A stretch of DNA of 64,000 bases, from contig NZ_LQOU01000040.1 of assembly GCF_002102155.1 (NCBI RefSeq), forward strand, positions 44,033 to 108,032, given 5' to 3'. The notes below the pieces were generated by a model. That model saw nothing but the letters and a program-made list of their open reading frames with translations. It did no database searches and had not been told where the DNA came from. Origin of the DNA: Mycobacterium europaeum. Its GTDB lineage: Bacteria > Actinomycetota > Actinomycetes > Mycobacteriales > Mycobacteriaceae. Position 1 is the stretch's first letter. Every line of letters begins with the position of its first letter. This document shows positions 36,044-45,088 of this stretch, piece after piece. The translations under genes were made by a program, and so were the position numbers.

Positions 36044-36266
36044 GTTTCGCGCCGCTGACGGGTTGCTTCGCGACACATAACCGGTTCGCGCCTGCCGGCC
36101 TTCGTCGCGACATTGCCGCCACGGTTGCGGAGTGAGCCCCGATCGCGACCATAGCGGCAATCTCGCCGCATTCTGGGCCCCATTCGCCCCATCCGTACCG
36201 ATCGCATAAAGCGCCCCTTTCGTTTCTTGACGGTTGTCGGAGGGCGGGTGTTTACTCTCCATCAGA

Positions 36267-36282
36267 TCGAACATACTTTCGA
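36267..36282 (+). promoter_or_regulatory. LexA (SOS) box of imuA'-imuB
   Basis: TCGAAC-ATAC-TTTCGA matches the mycobacterial LexA box TCGAAC-N4-GTTCGA in 11 of 12 arm positions. It lies 36 nt upstream of the imuA' ATG. TACTTT at 36274-36279 inside the box fits a -10 element, so LexA would cover the promoter. Confidence 0.85.
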
Positions 36283-36317
36283 AAATAGTCGTGCGAGCGC
36301 GGTGCGAGGAGGCTGAC

Positions 36318-37007
36318 ATGACTGCGGCTTTCGCGCCCGATCGCCGCCCGGAAAACCGGGCTGAGCAGCTGGAATCGCTGCGCCGACGGATGGCCGTGAT
36401 CACCGGCAAGGCGCCGGGGCCCGCATCCTGCCCGGCCTCCCGCGACGACGACCTGCTGCCGGAATCGGAAGCCCGGCTGGCGCTGCCGGGGTGGCTGGCG
36501 GAGTCGCTTCCCGCGCCGTTGCCCAGGGGGACGGTGGCGGTGCTCTCGGGCGCCCGGTCGCTGCTGCTGGGCATGGTGGCCGCGGTGACGGCGGCGGGCG
36601 GCAACGCGGCAATCGTCGGCCAGCCGGACATCGGGCTGCTGGCCGCCGCGGAGATGGGTGCGGACCTGAGCCGCGTCGCCGTGATACCGGATCCCGGCAA
36701 CGATCCGGTGGAGGTGGCCGCGGTGCTCGTCGACGGCATGGATCTGGTGGTCCTCGGCCTGGGCGGGCGCCGGGTGCCGCACTCCCGGGCGCGGGCGGTG
36801 GTGGCGCGGGCCCGCACCAAGGGATGCACCGTGCTGGTCACCGACGGCGACTGGCAGGGGGCGCCCACGCGGCTTCAGGCCCGGGTCTGCGGCTACGAGA
36901 TCACCCCGGGAAGCCGCCCCGGATTCGGCCGGATCAGCCGGGTGCGGCTGCAGGTCAGCGGGGTGTGTGCGGGACGACGGGTGACCGCCCGGGCGCGAGC
37001 CGGGTGA
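36318..37007 (+). CDS. imuA': SOS mutasome protein ImuA'
   Basis: ImuA' is the RecA-like accessory protein that works with ImuB and DnaE2 in damage-induced mutagenesis. The 229-aa protein has a RecA/ImuA-like core (LPRGTVAVLSGARSLLLGMV in place of a clear Walker A, then GMDLVVLGLGGR and RARTKGCTVLVTDGDW). The start at 36318 has GGAGG 8 nt upstream, and the longer frame to 36234 crosses the promoter. A LexA box lies at 36267-36282. The stop overlaps the GTG start of imuB (GTGA). Confidence 0.93.
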   Translation: MTAAFAPDRRPENRAEQLESLRRRMAVITGKAPGPASCPASRDDDLLPESEARLALPGWLAESLPAPLPRGTVAVLSGARSLLLGMVAAVTAAGGNAAIVGQPDIGLLAAAEMGADLSRVAVIPDPGNDPVEVAAVLVDGMDLVVLGLGGRRVPHSRARAVVARARTKGCTVLVTDGDWQGAPTRLQARVCGYEITPGSRPGFGRISRVRLQVSGVCAGRRVTARARAG

Positions 37008-38590
37008 ATTCTCCGGTGGCGTCCCGGGTGTTGGCCATCTGGTGCATGGACTGGCCCGCGGTCGCGGCGGCCGCCGCCGCCGGTCTGTCCGCGACGGCTC
37101 CGGTGGCGGTCACGTTGGCCAACCGGGTGATCGCCTGCTCGGCGGCCGCCCGTGCGGCCGGGGTGCGGCGGGGCCTGCGGCGCCGGGAGGCGGCGGCCCG
37201 GTGCCCGCAACTGCACGTCGGCGCCGCCGACGCGGACCGCGACGCCCGCTTCTTCGAAGCGGTCATCGCGGCGGTGGACGACCTGGTGCCGCGCGCCGAG
37301 GTGCTGCGGCCCGGGCTCCTGGTGCTGCCGGTGCGCGGGGCGGCCCGCTATTTCGGCTCCGAGGCCGACGCCGCCGAGCGGCTGATCGACGCGGTGGCCG
37401 CAGCCGGCGCCGAGTGCCAGGCCGGAATCGCCGACCGGTTGTCCACCGCGGTCTTCGCCGCGCGGGCGGGCCGGGTGGTCCCGCCGGGCGGTGACGCGAA
37501 GTTTCTGTCGGCGCTGTCGATCCGCCAACTCGCCACCGAGCCCAGCCTGTGCGGTCCGGGACGCGAAGAGCTGACGGACCTGTTGTGGCGGTTGGGGATT
37601 CGCACCATCGGCCAGTTCGCCGCGCTGCCGGCCACCGACGTGGCGTCCCGGTTCGGCGCCGAGGGGGTGACCGCGCACCGGATGGCCCGCGGCGAACCCG
37701 AGCGGGGACCGTCCGGGCGGGAACCGCCCGAGGAGCTGGAGGCCGTGCTGGACTGCGACCCGCCGATCGACCGGGTCGACGCGGCGGCCTTTGCCGGGCG
37801 CTCGCTGGCCGGCGCGCTGCATCGGACGCTGATGGCCGCCGGGGTGGGCTGCACCCGGCTGGCCATCCACGCCGTCACCGCCAACGGCGAAGAGCTGAAC
37901 CGGGTGTGGCGGTGCGCCGAGCCGCTGACCGAGGACGCCACCTCCGACCGGGTGCGCTGGCAACTGGACGGCTGGTTGAGCAGCCGGACCGCGCGCAACC
38001 CGCGGCCGACGGCGGCGGTGACGCTATTGCGGCTGCGGGCGGTCGAGGTGGTGTCGGCCGAGGCGCTGCAGTTGCCGCTGTGGGGCGGTTTGGGTGAAGA
38101 GGACCGGTTGCGGGCCCGCCGGGCCCTGGTGCGGGTGCAGGGCCTGCTCGGCCCGGAGGCGGTGCGGGTGCCGGTGCTGTCCGGCGGGCGCGGGCCGGCC
38201 GAACGCATCACGTTGACCCCGCTGGGCGACGAAGTCCTCCCGCTGGCCGACCCGGGCCTGCCGTGGCCCGGCCGGCTGCCCGAGCCGTCACCGGCGGTGT
38301 TGCTCGACGATCCGGTGGAAATCCTTGATGCCCAAGGGAATCCGGTGCGGGTGACCAACCGGGGGCTGTTCTCCGCCGACCCGGTGCGGCTGACCGTGCG
38401 CGGTCGGGACGAGCGACTGGACTGGTGGGCCGGGCCGTGGCCGGTCGACGAGCGGTGGTGGGACGACCGATCTGAGGGCGGTCAAGGGGGTGGTCGCACC
38501 GCCCGCGCGCAGGTCCTGCTGGAAGGCGAGCGGGCGTTCCTGCTGTGCTACCGCCAGCGGCGCTGGTACCTCGAGGGCAGCTACGAGTAG
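37004..38590 (+). CDS. imuB: Y-family polymerase-like mutasome adaptor ImuB
   Basis: ImuB has a DNA polymerase Y fold without the catalytic acids and links DnaE2 and ImuA' to the beta clamp. The 528-aa protein begins VLAIWCMDWPAVAAAA, where active Y-polymerases carry an Asp-x-Asp type motif, followed by thumb-like GREELTDLLWRLGIRTIGQF. The clamp-binding motif QLPLWG is present at about residues 357-362, as in M. tuberculosis (Rv3394c). The C-terminal part, RRWYLEGSYE at its end, is the protein-interaction region. The GTG start at 37004 is coupled to the imuA' stop. Confidence 0.94.
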   Translation: MNSPVASRVLAIWCMDWPAVAAAAAAGLSATAPVAVTLANRVIACSAAARAAGVRRGLRRREAAARCPQLHVGAADADRDARFFEAVIAAVDDLVPRAEVLRPGLLVLPVRGAARYFGSEADAAERLIDAVAAAGAECQAGIADRLSTAVFAARAGRVVPPGGDAKFLSALSIRQLATEPSLCGPGREELTDLLWRLGIRTIGQFAALPATDVASRFGAEGVTAHRMARGEPERGPSGREPPEELEAVLDCDPPIDRVDAAAFAGRSLAGALHRTLMAAGVGCTRLAIHAVTANGEELNRVWRCAEPLTEDATSDRVRWQLDGWLSSRTARNPRPTAAVTLLRLRAVEVVSAEALQLPLWGGLGEEDRLRARRALVRVQGLLGPEAVRVPVLSGGRGPAERITLTPLGDEVLPLADPGLPWPGRLPEPSPAVLLDDPVEILDAQGNPVRVTNRGLFSADPVRLTVRGRDERLDWWAGPWPVDERWWDDRSEGGQGGGRTARAQVLLEGERAFLLCYRQRRWYLEGSYE

Positions 38591-38594
38591 CGGC

Positions 38595-39210
38595 TCATCC
38601 GACGGGCCGCAACGCGTCCGGCGCCAGGTCCTTGATGCAGGGATACCCGTCGACGGCCATGATCAGGTCCGCCTCGGCCAGCAGCGAGCGCAGCACGTGC
38701 ACGATGCCGTCGACCCCGCCGAGGGCCAGGCCGTAGGCGTAGGGGCGGCCGATGCCCACCGCGGTCGCCCCCATCGCCAGGGCCTTGACGATGTGGGCGC
38801 CGCGCGCACACCCGAGTCGAACAGCACCGGCAAGCCCTCGGCCGCCTCCAGCGCACCGGGCAGGCAATCGAGGGCGGGCAGGCCGCCGTTGGCCTGCCGG
38901 CCACCATGGTTGGAGCAGTAAATGCCATCCACCCCAATGTCTTTCGCACGCCGAACGTCGTCGGGGTGGCAGATGCCCTTGACCATCAGCGGCAGGTTGG
39001 CCTCCGACCGCAACCCCACCGCTTGAAGGCCTCGCAGTTCGCGCGCTGGGTGTGCTCGTCGCCGGCGCCGCCCGCGACGTACTGCAGCACTTTCGGCGTC
39101 ATGGCCGCCGACGCTTTTGCCTCCAGCTCCTCGAATCTGATCGGGTACTGCGGCTGATTGCCGTGCAGCGATTGGTCGTACAACTCGTTTTGGTAATCGG
39201 CGAAGGCCAT
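38595..39210 (-). pseudogene. broken FMN-dependent alpha-hydroxy-acid dehydrogenase / lactate 2-monooxygenase-like gene
   Basis: Three fragments in different frames belong to one protein. Residues MAFADYQNELYDQ to YVAGGAGDEHTQRANCEAF (39210-39000) are the N-terminus. LPLMVKGICHPDDVRRAKD to IGVDGIYCSNHGGRQ (about 38990-38880, with the substrate/FMN SNHGGRQ motif) follow after a large deletion. ARGAHIVKALAMGATAVGIG (about 38810 onward) continues in a third frame to the stop. About 150 central residues are missing and at least two frameshifts are present, so the gene is dead. It is absent from this place in M. tuberculosis. Confidence 0.8.
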
Positions 39211-39255
39211 GACCGGGGCAGTACCCGGCGCCCCGAGGGCCAAACGAATCGCCGC

Positions 39256-39714
39256 CTAGGGTCGCCGGGCACGCACCGCCTGCGCCCGAGCCATCAGCCC
39301 GGCCCCGCCGGGCAGCGCGCCCACGACCGTGGCGGCCAACCGGTCGCGCCCGCGGACGCCGTCGGTCCTGGCCTGGCCGGTGCGCAGGTGGCGCCAGCCC
39401 AGGCCCGCCCACGCCGCCGCGACGGCGGCATCGGTCACCCCGCCGCGCGCCCGGCGCCGGTCGACGGCGGCCAGGCCCAGCGCGGTGGCGGAGTGCACCG
39501 CGTCGACCCAGACGCCCGCCGCCAGCACCTCCGGCCCGGGGTTGATGCCCGAGAGCACCGCCTGCCCGAGATGGCGGGCGCCCAGGATCCGGGTGACGAC
39601 GAGCGCCTTGCGGTCGACCTCTACCCCGTGGATGTGATCGAGCACTTGGGACGGGGCGGCCAGCAGCACGGCGCCCCAGCCAGCGCGCAGGACTTCAATG
39701 AACCGAATCTTCAT
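39256..39714 (-). CDS. conserved hypothetical protein with membrane-type helices
   Basis: The 152-aa protein begins MKIRFIEVLRAGWGAVLLAA and has LVVTRILGARHLGQAVL and VWVDAVHSATALGLAAVD, hydrophobic helices that fit a small membrane or membrane-associated protein. I know relatives only as mycobacterial proteins of unknown function. The ATG at 39714 lies 20 nt inside the end of the nucleosidase gene, so the two are probably co-transcribed on the minus strand. There is no catalytic motif I can name. Confidence 0.65.
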   Translation of the reverse strand: MKIRFIEVLRAGWGAVLLAAPSQVLDHIHGVEVDRKALVVTRILGARHLGQAVLSGINPGPEVLAAGVWVDAVHSATALGLAAVDRRRARGGVTDAAVAAAWAGLGWRHLRTGQARTDGVRGRDRLAATVVGALPGGAGLMARAQAVRARRP

Positions 39715-40744
39715 GCGACCTGGATAGCCCGCGCGCGAAGGACCCAACCCGGTCGATGAACCGGTCGAAGAAGGCCGCCGCGTCCACGTCGACGCCGATC
39801 AGCGCGTTGGGTTCGCGCCGGCCGGACCAGTCGGTCACCGTCATGGCGCGGGTCAGGGTGCCCGTCAGCTCGATGTCCACCGCCGCGGGACGGGTCGCGA
39901 CGAGACCCGGGTCCAGCGCCACGGCGGCGGCCAGCGGATCGTGCAGGTGCGCCTGATATCCGTGGCCGATGTCGTGGTAGGCCTCCAGGTAGAACCGCAT
40001 CGCGTCCTCGATCACCCGAACCAACGGGTTGGACGCCGTCGAGCGGGTGCCCGGCTCGTCGGCCGCGCTCATCGGCGTCGCGCTCGATCCGGCGACGGCC
40101 GCCAGCCTGGCCAGGTGGCTGGGCGTCATCGCCACCTTGCGGGTCAGGTCCAGGCCGCAGAGGATCGGAAGGCGCTCTTGCCCAACGACTTCGGGGTCCC
40201 AGGCGGCCAGCACCTCGGCCGCGGCCTCGGGGTCCACGCTGATGTTCCATTCCGCCACCGCGGTGGTGTTGCCCCGGTGATCGTAGGAACCGCCCATGAC
40301 GACCAGCCGGCGCAGCAGCGTCGGCAGCGCCGGCTCGGCGCGCAGCGCCAGCGCCAGATTGGTCAGCGGCCCGGTCGCCACGCCGACGAGCTCGCCGGGA
40401 AACGCGTGCGCGGCGCGCACCCAGGCGGTCGCCGAGTCGTGACTCGTCAGCCGCCCATCGGTGGGCGGCAGGTCGGCATAGCCCAAACCCCTGGGGCCGT
40501 GCACCTTTGACGGCAGGCGCATCGGACCGGTCAGGGTCTCGTCGGAGCCCTTGGAGACCGGGACGCCGGTGACGCCGCACAGCTGCAGCAGGCCCAGGTT
40601 GTTCTCGCAAACCTGTTGCACCGCAACGTTTCCCCCGGTGGAGGCGATGCCGACCACATCCGCGTCCGGGCTGGCGAACAGGTACATCAGCGCGAGCGCA
40701 TCATCGACGCCGGTGTCGACGTCAACGAAGACGGGAGCGTTCAT
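39695..40744 (-). CDS. iunH: inosine/uridine-preferring nucleoside hydrolase IunH
   Basis: The enzyme cleaves nucleosides to base and ribose for purine and pyrimidine salvage. The 349-aa protein starts with the calcium-binding signature VDVDTGVDDALALMYL (DxDxxxDD) and has VVMGGSYDHRGNTTAVAEWN (substrate loop) and the C-terminal AHLHDPLAAAVALDP, whose Asp completes the Ca2+ site. I prefer the ATG at 40744 (MNAPVFVDVDTG), close to the start in M. tuberculosis Rv3393; 40762 is possible. It overlaps the downstream hypothetical gene by 20 nt and is divergent from cmaA1. Confidence 0.92.
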   Translation of the reverse strand: MNAPVFVDVDTGVDDALALMYLFASPDADVVGIASTGGNVAVQQVCENNLGLLQLCGVTGVPVSKGSDETLTGPMRLPSKVHGPRGLGYADLPPTDGRLTSHDSATAWVRAAHAFPGELVGVATGPLTNLALALRAEPALPTLLRRLVVMGGSYDHRGNTTAVAEWNISVDPEAAAEVLAAWDPEVVGQERLPILCGLDLTRKVAMTPSHLARLAAVAGSSATPMSAADEPGTRSTASNPLVRVIEDAMRFYLEAYHDIGHGYQAHLHDPLAAAVALDPGLVATRPAAVDIELTGTLTRAMTVTDWSGRREPNALIGVDVDAAAFFDRFIDRVGSFARGLSRSHEDSVH

Positions 40745-40783
40745 TGTGTCCAACATACTCATTTCGGCGATTAGGCTGAAACG

Positions 40784-41671
40784 ATGCCAACGACGTCGGA
40801 GCCCCCCGAGGGGACTGATCTAACGCCGCGCTTCGACGATGTGCAGGCGCACTACGACTTGTCGGACGATTTCTTCCGGCTATTCCTCGACCCGACGCAG
40901 ACCTACAGCTGCGCCTACTTCGAGCGCGACGACATGACGCTCGAAGAAGCGCAGATCGCCAAGATCGATCTCGCCCTGGGCAAACTTGGGCTGCAGCCGG
41001 GCATGACGTTGCTCGACGTCGGCTGCGGTTGGGGCGCCACCATGATGCGCGCGCTGGAAAAGTACGACGTGAACGTCATCGGCCTCACGCTGAGCCGCAA
41101 CCAGGCCGAGCACGTCGAGCGACTGATCGCCCAGTCCGGGAGCCCGCGTTCGGCCCGTGTCCTGCTGCAGGGCTGGGAGCAGTTCGACGAGCCCGTCGAC
41201 CGGATCGTCAGCATCGGTGCCTTCGAGCACTTCGGACACGAGCGCTACGACGCGTTCTTCACCCTGGCGCATGACCTGCTGCCCGACGACGGGGTCATGC
41301 TGCTGCACACCATCACCGGGCTGCACCCGACGGAGATGGCGGAACGCGGCATGCCCATCTCGTTCACGTTCGCCCGATTCATCAAATTCATTGTCACCGA
41401 GATATTCCCGGGTGGGCGGCTACCGTCGATCCAGATGGTCCAGGAGCGCGCGACCGCCAACGGCTTCACCGTGAGCCGCGTGCAGTCGCTGCAGCCGCAC
41501 TACGCGAAGACCCTCGACCTCTGGGCCGCCGCGCTGCAAGCCCACAAGGACGAGGCCATCGCGGTGCAGTCCGAGGAAGTCTACGAGCGGTACATGAAGT
41601 ACCTCACCGGTTGCGCCGACGCATTTCGGGTCGGATACATCGACGTCAATCAGTTCACGCTGCAGAAGTAA
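40784..41671 (+). CDS. cmaA1: cyclopropane mycolic acid synthase CmaA1
   Basis: CmaA1 uses S-adenosylmethionine to cyclopropanate the distal double bond of mycolic acid chains. The 295-aa protein has the family N-terminus VQAHYDLSDDFFRLFLDPTQ, the SAM site LLDVGCGWGATMM (about residues 77-89), GAFEHFGHERYDAFF and the C-terminal VYERYMKYLTGCADAFRVG. It is very close to the M. tuberculosis protein Rv3392c and keeps its place next to iunH. The related PcaA and CmaA2 share these motifs, so assignment to CmaA1 rests on wording of the core and on synteny. Confidence 0.92.
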   Translation: MPTTSEPPEGTDLTPRFDDVQAHYDLSDDFFRLFLDPTQTYSCAYFERDDMTLEEAQIAKIDLALGKLGLQPGMTLLDVGCGWGATMMRALEKYDVNVIGLTLSRNQAEHVERLIAQSGSPRSARVLLQGWEQFDEPVDRIVSIGAFEHFGHERYDAFFTLAHDLLPDDGVMLLHTITGLHPTEMAERGMPISFTFARFIKFIVTEIFPGGRLPSIQMVQERATANGFTVSRVQSLQPHYAKTLDLWAAALQAHKDEAIAVQSEEVYERYMKYLTGCADAFRVGYIDVNQFTLQK

Positions 41672-41696
41672 CCACCGGCGCACCACGCCGGCGGTA

Positions 41697-42140
41697 CTAC
41701 GGCCAGGCCGAGGCGAAGGTGATGACCAGGACGTCGCGCTGCGCGGGTCCCGAGCCGTCGATCGGGCGGATCGGGGAGACCCCGTGCAGGGTGCGCCGAT
41801 CGTCGCCGAGCATCAGCGTGCCGGGCACGGCCAGCGTGGTCGCCAGCAGCTGCCGGCCGTCGAGGTCGCACACCGTGCTCTGGCCGCCGATCGCGTTGCG
41901 CCGGCCGACCAGCAGCGAGCTCACCAGGGTGACGCCGTCGCGGTGCATGCCCTCGGGCGTGGGGTGGCCGCCCTTATCCGTCGACCGGGTCCGGAACGGA
42001 TGCACCTTGACGTTCCAGGCCGCCACGTCGTCGAGGGCCCCCGCCACCCGGGCCAACAGGCTGATCAGCTTGTGCAGCAACCGATCCCGGACGAACGCGT
42101 CGGTCAGCGGCTCGAAGTCGCGGTCCCTGCCGATGTATTT
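41697..42140 (-). pseudogene. 5'-truncated 2-oxoglutarate-Fe(II) dioxygenase (BsmA/PF10014-like)
   Basis: The frame encodes the C-terminal two thirds of a 2OG-Fe dioxygenase: NVKVHPFRTR, TPEGMHRDGVTLVSSLLVGR (HxD metal ligands), GGQSTVCDLDGRQL and MLGDDRRTLHGVSPI (distal His) ending DVLVITFASAWP. The reading frame stays open upstream through KYIGRDRDFEPLTD into the last codons of acrA1, where homology stops. There is no proper start. So the N-terminal third was lost in the event that placed it against acrA1. A TTG at 42080 could start a shortened protein. Confidence 0.65.
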
Positions 42141-42144
42141 TGGC

Positions 42145-44142
42145 CTACCAATGCACCCCGGGCACCAACCGCACCAGCCGCTTGACTCCCCGCGGTGTCC
42201 GGATGCCCGCGGTGACCGCGCGGACCGGTCGCCGCGGCTTGCGCGGCGCGGGGGTGGTGGGCGCGGGCGGTTCGGTGGTCAGGCCGCGCGCGGCGGCCGA
42301 GTCGGGATAGCCCAGGTAGAGCTGGTGCAGGATGCGTCGCGACGTGCGCGGCGCGAAGTAGTTGCCGGCTTCGGCGAGCGTGCCCAGCGGGGTGTCGATC
42401 CGCGCGGGCTTGTCGACGAGGCCGCGGACCACCATCGCGGCCGCGTGCTCCGGGCTGATCGCGGGCACCGGGTTGAGCCGGTGCGACGGCGCGATCATCG
42501 GCGTGCGGACCAGCGGCATATGGATGTTGGTGAACGTGATGTGGTCGGACAGCGTCTCGGACCCCACCACGTCGGCGAACGCGTCCAGCGCCGCCTTGGT
42601 GGGCAGGTACGAGCTGTATTTCGGGTTGCGGGCCTGCACACCGGCGCTGGAGACGTTGACCACGTGGCCGAAGCGGCGCTCGCGCCAGTGCGGCAGCAGC
42701 GCCAGCACCATCCGCACCGCGCCGAAGTAGTTGACCGCCATCACCCGCTCGTAGTCGTGCAACCGATCGGTCGAGTTGACCACCGACCGGCGGATCGACC
42801 GCCCGGCGTTGTTCACCAGGTAGTCGACGTGGTCGAAGCGGCCCAGGATGTCCTTGATGGTGTGCTCGACCGAGGTGGAATCGGTGACGTCGCAAGTGAA
42901 GGCGTGCGCGTCGCCGCCGCCCGCGCGGATCTCGGCGACCAGCTGGTCCAGCGCGTCGGCGTTGCGGGCCAGGGCGAAGACCGTCGCGCCGCGCTCCGCG
43001 ACCGCGATCGCCGCCGCCCGGCCGATCCCGCTGGAGGCGCCGGTGATGATCACGTGCCGGCCGCGCAGCGGATCGCTACGGCGGGCGCGGTCGGGGTCGA
43101 GGTGCTCGGCCCAGTACCGCCACAGCCCGGGCGCGTAGGAGGCGAAATCGGGTACGTCAATGCCGTTACCGCACAACGCTTCTCGGGTCTTGTCGCTGAC
43201 GAACGTCGGCTTGAGGTCGACCAGGTCGAAGATCTCGGCGGGGAGACCGAGCTGGGTGGCCGCCATGTCGCGCAGCACCTTGGCGCGCCCGCGCACCTTC
43301 AGCACCGGGGCGGCGAACGAGCCCGGCAGCGAGCCGCGCAGCGGCGGCAGGCCGGCGGCCTTGGCGACGCCGCGGTAAATGCCGCGCAGCCCAACGGTTT
43401 TCGGCGCGGTGAGGTGGAACGCCTGACCGTCGCGCCCCTCGGCGTGCATCAGGGCGACCAGCGCGTCGGCGACGTAGTCGACCGGCACGATGTTGGTGCG
43501 GCCGGTGTCGGGCAGCAGGATGGGCGTCAACTTCGGCAGGACGGCCAGCGCCGACAAGACGCCGAAGAAGTAGTACGGCCCGTCGATCTTGTCCATCTCG
43601 CCGGTTCGCGAGTCGCCCACCACCACCGCCGGGCGGTAGATCCGGTAGCGCAGGCCGGGCGCCGACCGCACCAGCAGCTCGGCCTCGAACTTGGTCCGGT
43701 GGTACGGGGTCGGCAGCTGCTGGCCGACGTCGAAGTCGTCCTCGGTGTACTCGCCCGGAAAGTCGCCCGCCACCGCGATCGAGGACACGTGATGCAGCGT
43801 CGCGTCCAGCCGCCGCGCCAGCTCGATCACGGCACGGGTGCCCTCGACGTTGACGGCCCTCTGCTCGGCTTCGCCGGCGGTGATGTCGTAGACGGCGGCA
43901 CAGTGCACGACGTGGTCGACCCGCCCCAGCTCGGCGAGGGTCTGGTCGCTCAGGTCCAGCTCCGGCAGGGCCGCGACCAGCGGTTTCGCCCGCTCGCCCC
44001 AGTCGGCCGCGAGGCGTTCGAAGCGGCCCAGCGACTGCCGGCGGACCAGCACCCACACCTGCGCATCGGCCCGGGTTTCCAGCAGACGATCCACGACGCG
44101 GCGACCAATAAACCCGGTACCGCCGGTAACGACATACCGCAT
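42145..44142 (-). CDS. acrA1: bifunctional fatty acyl-CoA reductase AcrA1 (two SDR domains)
   Basis: The 665-aa protein joins two Rossmann reductases. The N-terminal part is an extended SDR of the fatty acyl reductase type, with VTGGTGFIGRRVVDRLLE and YHRTKFEAE (YxxxK). The C-terminal part, from about residue 370, is a classical SDR with ITGASSGIGRAAAIAV, NNAG and SSYLPTKAALDAF (YxxxK). This is the layout of Rv3391, thought to reduce long acyl-CoA to aldehyde or alcohol for wax or lipid synthesis. The last 40 residues are basic and Pro-rich. Its stop lies a few bases from a truncated dioxygenase frame. Confidence 0.9.
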   Translation of the reverse strand: MRYVVTGGTGFIGRRVVDRLLETRADAQVWVLVRRQSLGRFERLAADWGERAKPLVAALPELDLSDQTLAELGRVDHVVHCAAVYDITAGEAEQRAVNVEGTRAVIELARRLDATLHHVSSIAVAGDFPGEYTEDDFDVGQQLPTPYHRTKFEAELLVRSAPGLRYRIYRPAVVVGDSRTGEMDKIDGPYYFFGVLSALAVLPKLTPILLPDTGRTNIVPVDYVADALVALMHAEGRDGQAFHLTAPKTVGLRGIYRGVAKAAGLPPLRGSLPGSFAAPVLKVRGRAKVLRDMAATQLGLPAEIFDLVDLKPTFVSDKTREALCGNGIDVPDFASYAPGLWRYWAEHLDPDRARRSDPLRGRHVIITGASSGIGRAAAIAVAERGATVFALARNADALDQLVAEIRAGGGDAHAFTCDVTDSTSVEHTIKDILGRFDHVDYLVNNAGRSIRRSVVNSTDRLHDYERVMAVNYFGAVRMVLALLPHWRERRFGHVVNVSSAGVQARNPKYSSYLPTKAALDAFADVVGSETLSDHITFTNIHMPLVRTPMIAPSHRLNPVPAISPEHAAAMVVRGLVDKPARIDTPLGTLAEAGNYFAPRTSRRILHQLYLGYPDSAAARGLTTEPPAPTTPAPRKPRRPVRAVTAGIRTPRGVKRLVRLVPGVHW

Positions 44143-44176
44143 GCAGCCATCGTGGCGGCTGGCTGGGGCCGCGTCA

Positions 44177-44282
44177 ACCCCGTGGCGATCGCAAGCGCGG
44201 CGTCAGCCGGGCGCGGCGGGTCGCCACCCATCGACCCCGTGGCGATCGCAAGCGCGGCGTCAGCCGGGCGCGGCGGGTCGCC
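44177..44282. repeat. two copies of a 49-bp direct repeat
   Basis: An identical 49-bp unit starting ACCCCGTGGCGATCGCAAGC and ending GCGGCGGGTCGCC lies at 44177-44225 and 44234-44282, with 8 nt between. It fills most of the gap between the acrA1 start and the lpqD stop. A related unit occurs at 29668-29751, so it is a dispersed GC-rich element containing CGATCG. It could be an inverted-repeat transcription or DNA-structure element; no gene is seen in it. Confidence 0.85.
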
Positions 44283-44290
44283 GCCGTCAA

Positions 44291-45004
44291 CTAGCTGTGG
44301 AAGTCGCGGATGCCGTCCCAGTCCACCAGGGTCCAGCCGGTCATCGGGTTACCCGTGATCACCACGCGCCCGATGTTGGGCAGCGGGTGGGTGGTCAGCA
44401 GCGTGTCCTTGGCGTTCTTGGTGTTCATCAGCGTCCAGTACTCGATGGCGAACTTGTGCGAGAACAGCACCGGGTTGTGCTGGCCGCTGTTGTAGACCTT
44501 CTGGATGGCCGCGGTGAAGCTGTCGTTGAACTCCTTGCCGTCGACCGACCCGGGGATGCTGTCGTGCATGTCGCCACGGAGCCAGTCCGCCGGCGCCAGC
44601 AGGTACGTCGCACCCTCCTGGGCAACCGGCTTGCCCTCGAACCAGCCGGCATAGATCTCCTGAATGCCTTGCAGCACCTCGACCTGCCTGCCCAGCTCGG
44701 CGGCCAACGGCGCGGCGGTCTGCTGGGCCCTGGCCATGGTGGAGGCGTAGACGCCGTCGTAGTCCTTGTGGCCCGCCTGGTGGGCGACCTGCTGGGCCTG
44801 CCCCTTGCCCTCGGGGCTCAGGCCGGGCCCGGGCACCGACGTGTCGATGATCCCGCTGGCGTTGGCTTCGGACTCGGCGTGCCGGATGAACGTCACCGTG
44901 ATGCTGCGTGCCTGGGGCGATCCGCCACAGGCGCCGACGATTACGGCCGCGGTGAGCGCCGCGACCGCCTTCGAGACGTTGGAGACCAAGCTGCGCTTCG
45001 GCAT
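44291..45004 (-). CDS. lpqD: lipoprotein LpqD, histidine phosphatase superfamily
   Basis: The 237-aa protein has a lipoprotein signal (KAVAALTAAVIVGACGG; lipidated Cys about residue 27) and a histidine-phosphatase core with TFIRHAESEANA (RH motif with the catalytic His), VYASTMARAQQTAAPLA, IQEIYAGWFEGKP and PVLFSHKFAIEYW (second His). It should sit on the outer face of the membrane. The substrate is unknown. Order and size match Rv3390. The ATG at 45004 is chosen because it gives the signal peptide; the open frame continues far upstream antisense to htdY. Confidence 0.9.
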   Translation of the reverse strand: MPKRSLVSNVSKAVAALTAAVIVGACGGSPQARSITVTFIRHAESEANASGIIDTSVPGPGLSPEGKGQAQQVAHQAGHKDYDGVYASTMARAQQTAAPLAAELGRQVEVLQGIQEIYAGWFEGKPVAQEGATYLLAPADWLRGDMHDSIPGSVDGKEFNDSFTAAIQKVYNSGQHNPVLFSHKFAIEYWTLMNTKNAKDTLLTTHPLPNIGRVVITGNPMTGWTLVDWDGIRDFHS

Positions 45005-45088
45005 GGGAGATAGCCTGCCCTGCCGACGGTGTCGGGGGGAAGGGTTTGCGATGGTTAGGTGGAGAAAATACGTCAGAAGGAGACTCAG

